From assembly GCA_028293725.1 (NCBI GenBank), contig JAQGOE010000274.1, positions 1-9,624 of the forward strand: 9,624 nucleotides of DNA, written 5' to 3'. This document shows positions 1 to 6,268 of this stretch, one piece after another. How positions within the stretch are numbered: the first letter of the stretch is position 1; the number at the start of each line of letters is the position of its first letter. The notes beneath the pieces were generated by a model. That model was not told the DNA's origin. It did no database searches and saw only the letters and a program-made list of their open reading frames with translations. This stretch comes from Gammaproteobacteria bacterium (GTDB taxonomy: Bacteria > Pseudomonadota > Gammaproteobacteria > Steroidobacterales > Steroidobacteraceae). Both the position numbers and the translations under genes were made by a program.

Positions 1-584
1 TGGAACTCGTATTCGAGACCCCGGCCGACGAGGCTGTAATACATCTGCGCCGTCACGTATTTTTCCAGCCCCAGGCGCTCCTGCAGCATAACCGCGGTGG
101 CCGCCTGCCATGACATGAAGTTGGAGAGCCCGATATAGCGGACCTTCCCCTGGCGCACAACATCGTCGAGCGTACGCAACGTCTCCTCGAGCGGCGTATT
201 GCTGTCCCATCCATGCACCTGGTAAAGATCGATATAATCGGTCTGCAGCCGTTGGAGACTGCCCTCCACTTCGCGCATGATGTTCACGCGGGTCGCGCCA
301 CTCCGATTGAGATTTTCGCTCATGGGGAGCCGGAATTTGGTGGCCAGGACAATTTCCTGCCGCACGCCCCGCAAGGCATTACCCACTAAGGTTTCACTTT
401 CCCCGAGGCTGTACACGTCCGCGGTATCAATGAAGTTGATGCCCCTGTCCAGGGCTAGCTTCACCATTCGCGTCGTATCCTCCTGGCCGAGGTTTCCCAT
501 GTTCATCTTGCCGCCGAACTGCATCGTGCCAAGCGCCACTTCGCTCACGATGAGTCCTGTATTCCCCAATTTCCTGTACTTCAT
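1..584 (-). CDS. aldo/keto reductase, partial (C-terminal part beyond the left edge)
   Basis: This is an NAD(P)H-dependent oxidoreductase of the aldo/keto reductase superfamily, which reduces aldehydes and ketones in the cytoplasm; the substrate cannot be read here. The visible 194 residues begin MKYRKLGNTGLIVSEVALGT, the usual first strand of the TIM barrel. The expected catalytic tetrad is present: Asp53 and Tyr58 (FIDTADVYS), Lys83 (LATKF) and His124 (YQVHG). The KVRYIGLSNF motif follows near residues 147-156. The family is usually 300-350 residues, so roughly the last third lies outside the window and no stop is visible. The start at 584 was chosen because it gives the conserved N-terminus and has a GAGGAG sequence about 12 bases upstream. 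It lies 41 bases downstream of the HD-domain gene on the same strand, so it is probably the last visible gene of that operon. The family call is firm; the exact subfamily is open. Confidence 0.93.
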   Translation of the reverse strand, partial: MKYRKLGNTGLIVSEVALGTMQFGGKMNMGNLGQEDTTRMVKLALDRGINFIDTADVYSLGESETLVGNALRGVRQEIVLATKFRLPMSENLNRSGATRVNIMREVEGSLQRLQTDYIDLYQVHGWDSNTPLEETLRTLDDVVRQGKVRYIGLSNFMSWQAATAVMLQERLGLEKYVTAQMYYSLVGRGLEYEF

Positions 585-625
585 TTCCCATACTCCTCAA
601 GCTGTCTTTCGATCGTCGGCGCAGT

Positions 626-1267
626 TCACGCCGGCCAGGCCGATCCGCGGATCACACTGCAGAAGTTACCGCGCTGGAAGGTCGGATCCTTGTCCGCAAG
701 AACGTCGGCCTTGACGTTGCCGAAAGTCGTATCCGGCTTGCGCGCGATGCCGTCGTAGAAGGCCTGGATGATGTCTTCCTTGAAATGATTACCGCGCGGA
801 TGCTCGAAGACCACCGCATTTCTCTCGGCATCGTCGTATTCGGCATAGGTCAGGCCGAGCACATCCATCTCGACGCCTGCCGTGACTAAAGCGACAACAG
901 GGTGCATGTGTTGCGGAATGCCGGGCGTCGTGTGCAATGCGATCGCCGTCCAAACCGTGTCGACCTCCTCTCGAGGAATACCGTGGCTGCGCAGGAATAT
1001 GCGGGCTACGTTCGCGCCGTCGACCTCGAAGCGCTCCCGGGCGCTGCCGTACTGTGGGGTGAGCCCCATGTCATGGAACATCGCTCCCGCATATAGAAGC
1101 TCCGGATCGAACTTCAAGCCGCGTTGCTTTCCGGCCAGTGCACCGAAATAATAAACCCGGCTCGAGTGATGGAAGAGCAAGGGCGATTCCGTGTCGCGTA
1201 CCAGCTCGGTAATCTCCCGGGCAAGCTTGCTGTCGGGAATGCCCACGCCTCGTATTGTCAATGTCAT
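626..1267 (-). CDS. HD-domain protein, cyanamide hydratase-like
   Basis: This is a 213-residue, probably cytosolic, metal-dependent HD-superfamily protein. The metal-site motifs are visible in order: His33-His34 in HHSSRVYYF, His65-Asp66 in MFHDMGL, His112 in IALHTT, and a later Asp135 in GVEMDVLG. The combination of H-S-RVYYFG with FHDMGLT resembles the fungal cyanamide hydratase branch, which hydrates cyanamide to urea, rather than the nucleotide-cleaving HD-GYP or RelA branches. Bacterial members of this branch are mostly uncharacterised, so the substrate is an inference. No signal peptide or membrane segment is seen. The ATG start at 1267 has AGGAG seven bases upstream. The gene lies 68 bases after the AraC-type regulator and 41 bases before the aldo/keto reductase on the same strand, which suggests co-transcription and a role in handling a small reactive or nitrogenous compound. 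Confidence 0.88.
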   Translation of the reverse strand: MTLTIRGVGIPDSKLAREITELVRDTESPLLFHHSSRVYYFGALAGKQRGLKFDPELLYAGAMFHDMGLTPQYGSARERFEVDGANVARIFLRSHGIPREEVDTVWTAIALHTTPGIPQHMHPVVALVTAGVEMDVLGLTYAEYDDAERNAVVFEHPRGNHFKEDIIQAFYDGIARKPDTTFGNVKADVLADKDPTFQRGNFCSVIRGSAWPA

Positions 1268-1335
1268 CGGAAATCTCCTGCCTCAGTGAAGTGGCACGTC
1301 TCAAAACTCACCCGCGCGCGGATCCCTACCCGCGG

Positions 1336-2583
1336 TCAGCGCGGGCTGCGCCCGGCAAGCCTGCGAAACTTTTTCGGCGGCACGCCTATCAATTCATGGA
1401 AGCGACGCGAGAAATGGCTCTGATCGGAGAAGCCGATGGTCAGAGCAATCTCGGTGAGCGGCAACTGCGTGGTCGCCAGTAGTTCCTGCGCTCGTGTCAC
1501 TCTGCATTGGAGGACATACGTGTGGGGCGACACACCGACCGCCTTGTGGAACGACCGGCTGAAGTGGGACGCCGACATCCCAACCATCTGTGCGAGCGCC
1601 TGCACATCCAATCTCGAGTCCAAGTGCGCGTCCACGTATTGTCGGACACGCCCGAACGCTTCGCGCGCCCTATCGCGCTGTCGGCCGCCGTCTGACCCAG
1701 GCCACGAGCGCGTTAGTGAATTCAGACGAGGTCTTGCGTGCAACACGGCTCGCTGATCGAGACACGACGCGGTGGCTCCGATATCGGGAGGGGTCACGAG
1801 ACCGATCCACGCTTCCCTGCTTCCGGTCATCAAGGTGACTTCAGCGTCGCCACAACTTCGCGGCGGCAGATTGCCCACACCTGACTGAAAGAGCCTCGGG
1901 AGGGCGAGACACTGCTCAAACCGCATGCCTCTCGTCTCCAGCCATTGGCGGGCCGCGCGATCGGCTCCAAGCACGCTCTGGCCGCTATCGGCCGCCAGCA
2001 GCAGGTAGGTGCCCGGAGTGTCGCGCCGCATTGCGGCCACGATCCATTCGCGACAATGAGCGAGACGAAACCACCGCTCCGTGATGGAACGCGCCGTACA
2101 CTCGATCAGTGCACGAAGCAGTCTCTGCGACGAAACCGAGTAGTCCGTAGCGCCTTGAATGACCTGAAGGGATACGAACAGGCGCCCCTGTGAGTCATAG
2201 ATCGGGGCGGTTAGCACAGGTCTCGGGAGACCGGGGTCTCCAAGGCGGGGCTCATGCAACCGGATATCGGTGTCACTGTTGCTTGGGTCGATCGAGCTCG
2301 CTGAACCGTTCAGCGGTATGATCGAGCCATCGATACCCAACAGGCGAGCCGAGCATCGCTGGGTGCGCAGGATCTCTCCGACACGGGCAAGATCCTCGTG
2401 AGCGCTCGACAGCAACTGCTCGGTCGCCGCCGGTAGGCGCTTCGCGGCCCGGGAGCTTTCACCGCTGGGCCGCGTATCCCGATCGCGAAGCACGAGTTGT
2501 TCTGCCAACACCGTGTCGGCTGGTCCGTCGAGACCATAAGCAAGCGGTTCACACGAGCTGGAGTCACTCTCTTGTGTTCTCAC
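1336..2583 (-). CDS. AraC-family transcriptional regulator with AcoR-like GAF/PAS-type N-terminal half
   Basis: This is a 415-residue cytoplasmic DNA-binding regulator. The C-terminal 100 residues hold the two helix-turn-helix motifs of the AraC/XylS family: LDVQALAQMVGMSASHFSR at about 326-344 and LPLTEIALTIGFSDQSHFSR at about 375-394, ending PPKKFRR. The N-terminal part is not an AraC cupin. Residues about 55-175 look like the GAF-type sensor of AcoR regulators (SAHEDLARVGEIL, SARLLGIDGSII, APIYDSQGRLFVSLQV). Residues about 190-265 look like the PAS-like segment that follows it (TYLLLAADSGQSVLGADRAARQWLE). The protein probably senses a small molecule and controls the HD-domain and reductase genes just downstream. 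The start is GTG at 2583, supported by AGAGGG eight bases upstream. A short GC-rich inverted repeat at 1329-1345 overlaps its stop codon but lacks a U-tract. Confidence 0.9.
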   Translation of the reverse strand: MRTQESDSSSCEPLAYGLDGPADTVLAEQLVLRDRDTRPSGESSRAAKRLPAATEQLLSSAHEDLARVGEILRTQRCSARLLGIDGSIIPLNGSASSIDPSNSDTDIRLHEPRLGDPGLPRPVLTAPIYDSQGRLFVSLQVIQGATDYSVSSQRLLRALIECTARSITERWFRLAHCREWIVAAMRRDTPGTYLLLAADSGQSVLGADRAARQWLETRGMRFEQCLALPRLFQSGVGNLPPRSCGDAEVTLMTGSREAWIGLVTPPDIGATASCLDQRAVLHARPRLNSLTRSWPGSDGGRQRDRAREAFGRVRQYVDAHLDSRLDVQALAQMVGMSASHFSRSFHKAVGVSPHTYVLQCRVTRAQELLATTQLPLTEIALTIGFSDQSHFSRRFHELIGVPPKKFRRLAGRSPR

Positions 2584-2591
2584 ACTGGTCG

Positions 2592-2597
2592 CCCTCT
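2592..2597 (-). promoter_or_regulatory. ribosome binding site of the AraC-type regulator
   Basis: On the minus strand AGAGGG lies eight bases before the GTG at 2583-2581. It is the reason for accepting a GTG start here, since no ATG gives a better N-terminus. Confidence 0.65.
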
Positions 2598-2687
2598 TTT
2601 AAATCATCCGAGCCACAGCTACGAGCCGAGACCGGAATGATCGTCAGCGGGGCAAATGAGCAGGTGATGTCGAAACAGGACAGCGGT

Positions 2688-2701
2688 GTTTCAGCTGAAA
2701 T
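2688..2701. promoter_or_regulatory. palindrome copy 1 (TTTCAGCTGAAA core)
   Basis: The 12-base core at 2689-2700 is a perfect inverted repeat, TTTCAGCTGAAA, followed by T, giving one side of the full consensus ATTTCAnnTGAAAT. It is about 105 bases upstream of the AraC-type regulator start, in its likely control region. An overlapping dyad, GAAACA at 2672-2677 and TGTTTC at 2687-2692, may add a half site. It is probably an operator for a dimeric regulator; the regulator is unknown. Confidence 0.5.
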
Positions 2702-2744
2702 ATTGGGAGAAAAGCCGGAGTATTGAGCCGCCGGTCGCGTGAAT

Positions 2745-2758
2745 ATTTCAATTGAAAT
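2745..2758. promoter_or_regulatory. palindrome copy 2 (ATTTCAATTGAAAT)
   Basis: This is a perfect 14-base inverted repeat and the best copy of the three. Its centre is 57 bases from that of copy 1. A weak -35-like TTGAAA (2752-2757) is part of its right arm on the plus strand, but no convincing -10 follows at the standard distance. It is most likely an operator. Confidence 0.5.
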
Positions 2759-2856
2759 GCAAATCCGGCGCGACGACATCATTCTGTAAGCGGCTGTTGC
2801 CAGAATTCGGGCTACTCGAGAGATGCCGACGCACCTCGTGTAAGGCGGTTGAAACG

Positions 2857-2930
2857 CCCCTCCTCGACACAACACGCGACCCCCTAAAGCCCCCCCCGGC
2901 TCAGGTTGCGTGGAGGAGGGGTTTTTTTTT
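2857..2930 (+). terminator. strong plus-strand intrinsic terminator with no obvious upstream gene
   Basis: A nine-pair stem, CCCCTCCTC (2857-2865) with GAGGAGGGG (2913-2921), is followed directly by nine T residues (2922-2930). Inside it a second stem, CACGCGACC (2873-2881) with GGTTGCGTG (2904-2912), pairs fully with one G-U wobble and stacks on the first stem, with a seven-base bulge on the 5' side. The terminal loop carries a run of eight C residues. The geometry is that of a rho-independent terminator reading rightwards. No plausible protein gene precedes it on the plus strand, because upstream lies the control region of the minus-strand regulator. Confidence 0.75.
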
Positions 2931-2942
2931 GAGGCGCCGCGT

Positions 2943-2956
2943 ATTTCAGGTGAAAT
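2943..2956. promoter_or_regulatory. palindrome copy 3 (ATTTCAGGTGAAAT)
   Basis: The arms ATTTCA and TGAAAT match copy 2 exactly, and only the central two bases (GG) break the symmetry. It lies 13 bases past the T-tract of the terminator and 117 bases before the start of the small peptide gene, so it is placed to control the plus-strand cluster. Its centre is 198 bases from that of copy 2. Confidence 0.5.
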
Positions 2957-3073
2957 CCGGCCGTCGAGTATGGAAACCCGCCGGCAACGTCTCCGCACGA
3001 CACTACGGCAACTCGGGCCTGGGCAACAATACCTCGACCCGGTTGATCGTAGACAAGTGAATGGAGAAAGCTC

Positions 3074-3205
3074 ATGAAAACCTACCGAATAATCACTCTC
3101 TTTGCAGCGGTGTTGATCACCGTGTCGCTGGCCGGGGTCTTCTCTCACGAGAGGGTAGGCGATCCGGACGCGCAGCCCCCGATCGCCACAGCGGGCGTGC
3201 CCTGA
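3074..3205 (+). CDS. small exported or membrane-anchored peptide (43 aa), unknown function
   Basis: I do not recognise a named family. The 43-residue product has basic residues at Lys2 and Arg5, then a long hydrophobic stretch at about 6-23 (IITLFAAVLITVSLAGVF), then a polar, proline-rich tail of about 20 residues ending in Val-Pro. This is the layout of either an uncleaved inner-membrane anchor with a short periplasmic tail or a signal peptide releasing a very short peptide. A GGAG sequence seven bases before the ATG supports translation from 3074. A longer overlapping reading from the ATG at 3061 lies in another frame, has no such N-terminus and would start on top of this ribosome site. The gene leads the plus-strand signalling cluster, 90 bases before the pseudo-receiver, so a role in signal sensing or kinase modulation is possible but unproven. 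Confidence 0.6.
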   Translation: MKTYRIITLFAAVLITVSLAGVFSHERVGDPDAQPPIATAGVP

Positions 3206-3220
3206 GCCGAAGCGAGTCGC

Positions 3221-3247
3221 CCGGGGGAAGACCCAGTCTTCCCCCGG
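3221..3247. terminator. perfect 12-bp hairpin after the small peptide gene
   Basis: CCGGGGGAAGAC (3221-3232) and GTCTTCCCCCGG (3236-3247) form a perfect 12-pair stem around a three-base loop, 15 bases after the peptide gene stop. No T-tract follows on either strand, so it is less likely to be a classical intrinsic terminator than a transcript-stabilising or partly terminating structure. It could make the peptide mRNA more abundant than that of the downstream genes. Confidence 0.55.
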
Positions 3248-3295
3248 CCATCGATACACCGCCGCCTCAGCCACACCCAAGTTTCGGATCGAAGC

Positions 3296-3664
3296 ATGTC
3301 AGACATAGTGATCTACGAGGAGAATGACCTCATGCGTGCCCTCCTCCAGGAGTGGCTGAGCGACGCAGGCTATCGGGTGCGTGCGGGGCCGCCAGGTGTG
3401 AATTTGGGCAGGGCTAAACTGGCGATCGTCAGTGTTTACATGCCTAAACATTCCGGGCCGCAAGTCGTGCGTGAAATACAGGCAGCCCATCCGGGCACGC
3501 CGCTGATCGCGATATCGGGCCAGTTTCGTGCGGGACTCTCGGCTGTCGGTGCAACCGCGCAGACGCTCGGCGTGCAGCAGGTCATTGCCAAGCCGTTCAC
3601 CTGTTCAGACCTTCTCGCCTCCGTGCGCGCTATCATCGGGGCGTCGAGCGGATTGGCACGCTGA
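3296..3664 (+). CDS. stand-alone receiver-like protein lacking the phospho-acceptor aspartate
   Basis: This is a 122-residue single-domain CheY-like protein with no output domain. The fold is recognisable: beta-1 SDIVIYEEND, beta-3 with the following loop LAIVSVYMPKHSG, beta-4 LIAISG, and beta-5 QVIAKPF. The key residues are altered. The two metal-binding aspartates are Glu8-Glu9, and the phospho-acceptor position four residues before Pro50 is Ser46 (codon AGT) instead of Asp. Ser74 and Lys99-Pro100 of the switch and active site are kept. It therefore probably cannot accept phosphate in the usual way and may act as a docking partner, adaptor or decoy for the kinase encoded 21 bases downstream. 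The ribosome site before the ATG is weak. The reading frame is intact with a normal N-terminus, so this is not a broken gene. Confidence 0.85.
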   Translation: MSDIVIYEENDLMRALLQEWLSDAGYRVRAGPPGVNLGRAKLAIVSVYMPKHSGPQVVREIQAAHPGTPLIAISGQFRAGLSAVGATAQTLGVQQVIAKPFTCSDLLASVRAIIGASSGLAR

Positions 3665-3685
3665 GCTGAGTACCTGGAGCCTTCA

Positions 3686-6214
3686 ATGTCCAGATCGGGC
3701 GACATCGCATCACTCAACACCGGCTCGATCCGGTTCAGGCGCCTGCGGGTCGGCATTGTGGTACTCGGCGTTCTCACCCTCGTCGCCTTTGACGCGGCGT
3801 CCATTTACGATGCCTGGCGTTCGTATCGCCATTCGGTCGTGGCGACCGATCGCGAAATCGGCAACCTCGCCCGCTCGCTCGCCGAGCAGACGTCGTGGAC
3901 CTGGCAGGGAGTCGATCTTGTGCTGGACGACACGGCGCGCTGGTATCGCCACGAGAGCCACGATATCCCGCCCGAGCGACTCGGCGAAGTTCTTGCGACC
4001 CGGACGGCGGCCGTCCGGCAGGTAAGCCTGGTCACGATCGTCGACGCGGATGGGATCCAACGCTACCGCTCACGTGGCACCTCCCCTCCCAACCTCAGCG
4101 TCGCCGACCGCTCGTACTTCATCGCGCAACGGGATCACACCGTGCCGGGTTTCTTTATGAGCGAGCCGCTCGTCACTCGCTCCGAAAACCGCGCAGCCGT
4201 AGTAGTCTCACGCCGGCTCGATGGTGACAATGGGGCATTCGCGGGCGTCATCACTGCAATCGTCGATCTTGACGATCTCAAGCAGTTCTATACGTCGGTC
4301 AACACCGGGATGGGAAGCGCTGTCCACCTCCTGCGTGAGGATGGGACGCTCCTCGTACGTAACCCGGCAACCCCCGAAGCGGTCGCACTTAAGTTTCCGG
4401 CGCTCGCCATCGTCCCGAACGCGCCGGCAACGCGCCTCGCGAGCCCGATCGACGGCAGAAATGACTTCATCGCAGTCGCGCGCGTGAGGGACACTCCTCT
4501 GGTGCTCGCCGTTACCCGCGAGGAGGAAGCAGCGTTGCGACCCTGGCGGGATGAGGCGATTCGAGTCGGCGTACGGACGCTGATCCTGACACTTCTGGGG
4601 GCGTTGACTATTGCGGCCCTGCTGCGTCAGTTGCGACGCGTCGAGGCCAGCGAGCGCGCTTTGCGTGCGAGCGAAGAGCGTTACGCGCTCGCCATGGAGG
4701 GCGCAAACGAGGGGCATTGGGACTGGGATATTGCCACTGATCGTTTGTTCCTTTCGCCCAAAATGAAGATGCTGACAGGGTTGAGCGAAGATCGCGCGAT
4801 CACCACACGTAGCGCGTGGATGGCGGCGGTCGTCATTCACCCGGACGATACGCCGCTGCGGGATGCGGCACTCGCAGACCATTTCGAGGGACGTACGCCG
4901 CGTTACGAGTGCGAATACCGTATCCGCCAGCCGAGCGGTGCGTGGTGTTGGTTGTCGGCACGCGGCCACTGCCTGCGCGACGCTGCCGGCAAGCCATACC
5001 GCTTCGTCGGCTCGGCAATCGAGATTACCGGGCAAAAGCAAGCGCAAATCGACAAGGAGCACCTGGAGACGCAATTACGGCAGTCGCAGAAGATGGAGGC
5101 TATCGGGACGCTGGCGGGCGGGATCGCCCATGACTTCAACAACATCCTCGGGGCGATCCTCGGATACGGCGAGCTTGCCCAACAGCAAGCCGCGTCAGGT
5201 AGCACACTGCGACGCTATCTGGATAATGTGATGCATGCGGCGGAGCGTGCCAAGGCGCTCGTCGACCGCATTCTCGGGTTCAGCCGCAGTGGGCTCGGCG
5301 AACGCGTGCCGATGAACGTGCAGTCCGTCATTGAAGAGACGCTCGAATTGTTGTCCGCGTCGCTGCCGGCAGGTGTACGCCTCGAGAAACGCCTGGAAGC
5401 AGGCGGCGCGGCGGTGGTTGGCGATGCCACGTATCTGCATCAGGTGGCGATGAATTTGTGCACGAACGCGTTACATGCGATGGAGCACGGAGGTGTACTC
5501 AGCGTCGTTCTGGAGCGCGTTGATTTGAGCGGACAGCAGGTGCTTTCGCGCGGTACCGTTCCGCCCGGATCGTATGTACGACTCAGCGTTGGCGACACGG
5601 GCAGCGGAATCCCGCCCGGGGTGTTGGAGCGGATGTTCGATCCATTCTTCACCACCAAGGGAGTCGGCCAAGGCACCGGGCTCGGCTTGTCACTCGTGCA
5701 CGGCATCGTTACCGAGCTCGGAGGCGCGATCGATGTTACGACGAAGGCGGGAAAAGGGACGCGATTCTCTATCTGGCTGCCGCTCACGTCAGAGGCCAGA
5801 GAGCCCTTGGTGCCCGCGACCCGCGAGTTACCCCGCGGCAATGGCGAAGTGGTGATGATCGTCGATGACGAGAGCCTCCTCGTGACCCTCGCCGAGGAGA
5901 TGCTGGCCGAGCTAGGCTACGAGCCCGTGGGCTTCCACGCCAGTGGCGCGGCGCTACAGGCGTTTCGGGCCGAGCCGCGGCGTTTCGATCTCGTGCTGAC
6001 CGATGAGGCGATGCCCGACCTGGTCGGCACGGAGCTCGCGAGTGAGATACGGAAGCTCCAGACTGCCGTCCCCATCATCCTCATGAGCGGACATGGGGGC
6101 CCCCAGCTCGCGAGACGGGCAGCGGCCATCGGCGTGAACGAGGTGTTGCACAAGCCGCTACAGCGGCGCGACCTGGCCGAGTCACTCGCGCGGGTGCTGG
6201 GTGCGATTCGTTGA
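3686..6214 (+). CDS. membrane hybrid histidine kinase (Cache sensor, PAS, HisKA, HATPase, receiver)
   Basis: This is an 842-residue inner-membrane sensor kinase. In order it shows: membrane segment 1 at about 20-40; a periplasmic dCache/PDC-type sensor at about 50-285 (with DRSYFIAQRD and a following SEPLV...VVVSRRL pattern); membrane segment 2 at about 294-313; a PAS domain with PAC at about 328-450; HisKA with phospho-acceptor His482 in GGIAHDFNN; a HATPase domain with N-box Asn590 and Asn594, DTGSGIP at 637-643, FDPFFTTK and GTGLGLS; and a C-terminal receiver at about 720-840 with phospho-acceptor Asp773 (LTDEAMP) and Lys823-Pro824. No HPt domain is present. The ATG start has TGGAG six bases upstream. 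It lies 21 bases after the pseudo-receiver gene and 54 bases before the OmpR-type regulator gene, so all three probably form one operon. The ligand is unknown; Cache domains often bind small organic acids or amino acids. Confidence 0.95.
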   Translation: MSRSGDIASLNTGSIRFRRLRVGIVVLGVLTLVAFDAASIYDAWRSYRHSVVATDREIGNLARSLAEQTSWTWQGVDLVLDDTARWYRHESHDIPPERLGEVLATRTAAVRQVSLVTIVDADGIQRYRSRGTSPPNLSVADRSYFIAQRDHTVPGFFMSEPLVTRSENRAAVVVSRRLDGDNGAFAGVITAIVDLDDLKQFYTSVNTGMGSAVHLLREDGTLLVRNPATPEAVALKFPALAIVPNAPATRLASPIDGRNDFIAVARVRDTPLVLAVTREEEAALRPWRDEAIRVGVRTLILTLLGALTIAALLRQLRRVEASERALRASEERYALAMEGANEGHWDWDIATDRLFLSPKMKMLTGLSEDRAITTRSAWMAAVVIHPDDTPLRDAALADHFEGRTPRYECEYRIRQPSGAWCWLSARGHCLRDAAGKPYRFVGSAIEITGQKQAQIDKEHLETQLRQSQKMEAIGTLAGGIAHDFNNILGAILGYGELAQQQAASGSTLRRYLDNVMHAAERAKALVDRILGFSRSGLGERVPMNVQSVIEETLELLSASLPAGVRLEKRLEAGGAAVVGDATYLHQVAMNLCTNALHAMEHGGVLSVVLERVDLSGQQVLSRGTVPPGSYVRLSVGDTGSGIPPGVLERMFDPFFTTKGVGQGTGLGLSLVHGIVTELGGAIDVTTKAGKGTRFSIWLPLTSEAREPLVPATRELPRGNGEVVMIVDDESLLVTLAEEMLAELGYEPVGFHASGAALQAFRAEPRRFDLVLTDEAMPDLVGTELASEIRKLQTAVPIILMSGHGGPQLARRAAAIGVNEVLHKPLQRRDLAESLARVLGAIR

Positions 6215-6268
6215 AATCCGCGCCGTCGTGCTAGATTAGGAGCGCCCCGGCGTTGGAGGAAAGCAGGC

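Noticed and set aside
1329..1345. Inverted repeat CCCGCG/CGCGGG at the end of the AraC-type gene as a terminator
   Set aside because: The stem is only six pairs, overlaps the stop codon and has no T-tract on the minus strand, so it is more likely GC-rich coincidence.
2688..2956. Possible CRISPR-like array from the repeated palindromes
   Set aside because: There are only three copies, the repeats are about 14 bases, and the spacings of 57 and 198 are unequal. This fits operators, not an array.
2752..3060. Open reading frame of 102 codons on the plus strand
   Set aside because: It runs straight through the intrinsic terminator and palindrome copy 3, has no ribosome site, and its product is low-complexity and basic with no recognisable fold.
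2564..3280. Open reading frame of 238 codons on the minus strand
   Set aside because: It covers the whole divergent control region and lies antisense to the small peptide gene. Its composition looks like chance reading of GC-rich DNA, with many Arg, Ser, Cys and Pro residues.
3061..3327. Alternative 88-codon reading frame overlapping the small peptide gene
   Set aside because: It starts on the ribosome site of the 3074 gene, has no ribosome site of its own, reads through the 3221-3247 hairpin, and lacks the clean signal-like N-terminus seen in the 3074 frame.
4208..5074. Long open reading frame (288 codons) antisense to the Cache-type kinase
   Set aside because: The opposite strand encodes clear Cache and PAS domains. 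The antisense product has no recognisable domain and is a typical shadow in GC-rich coding DNA.
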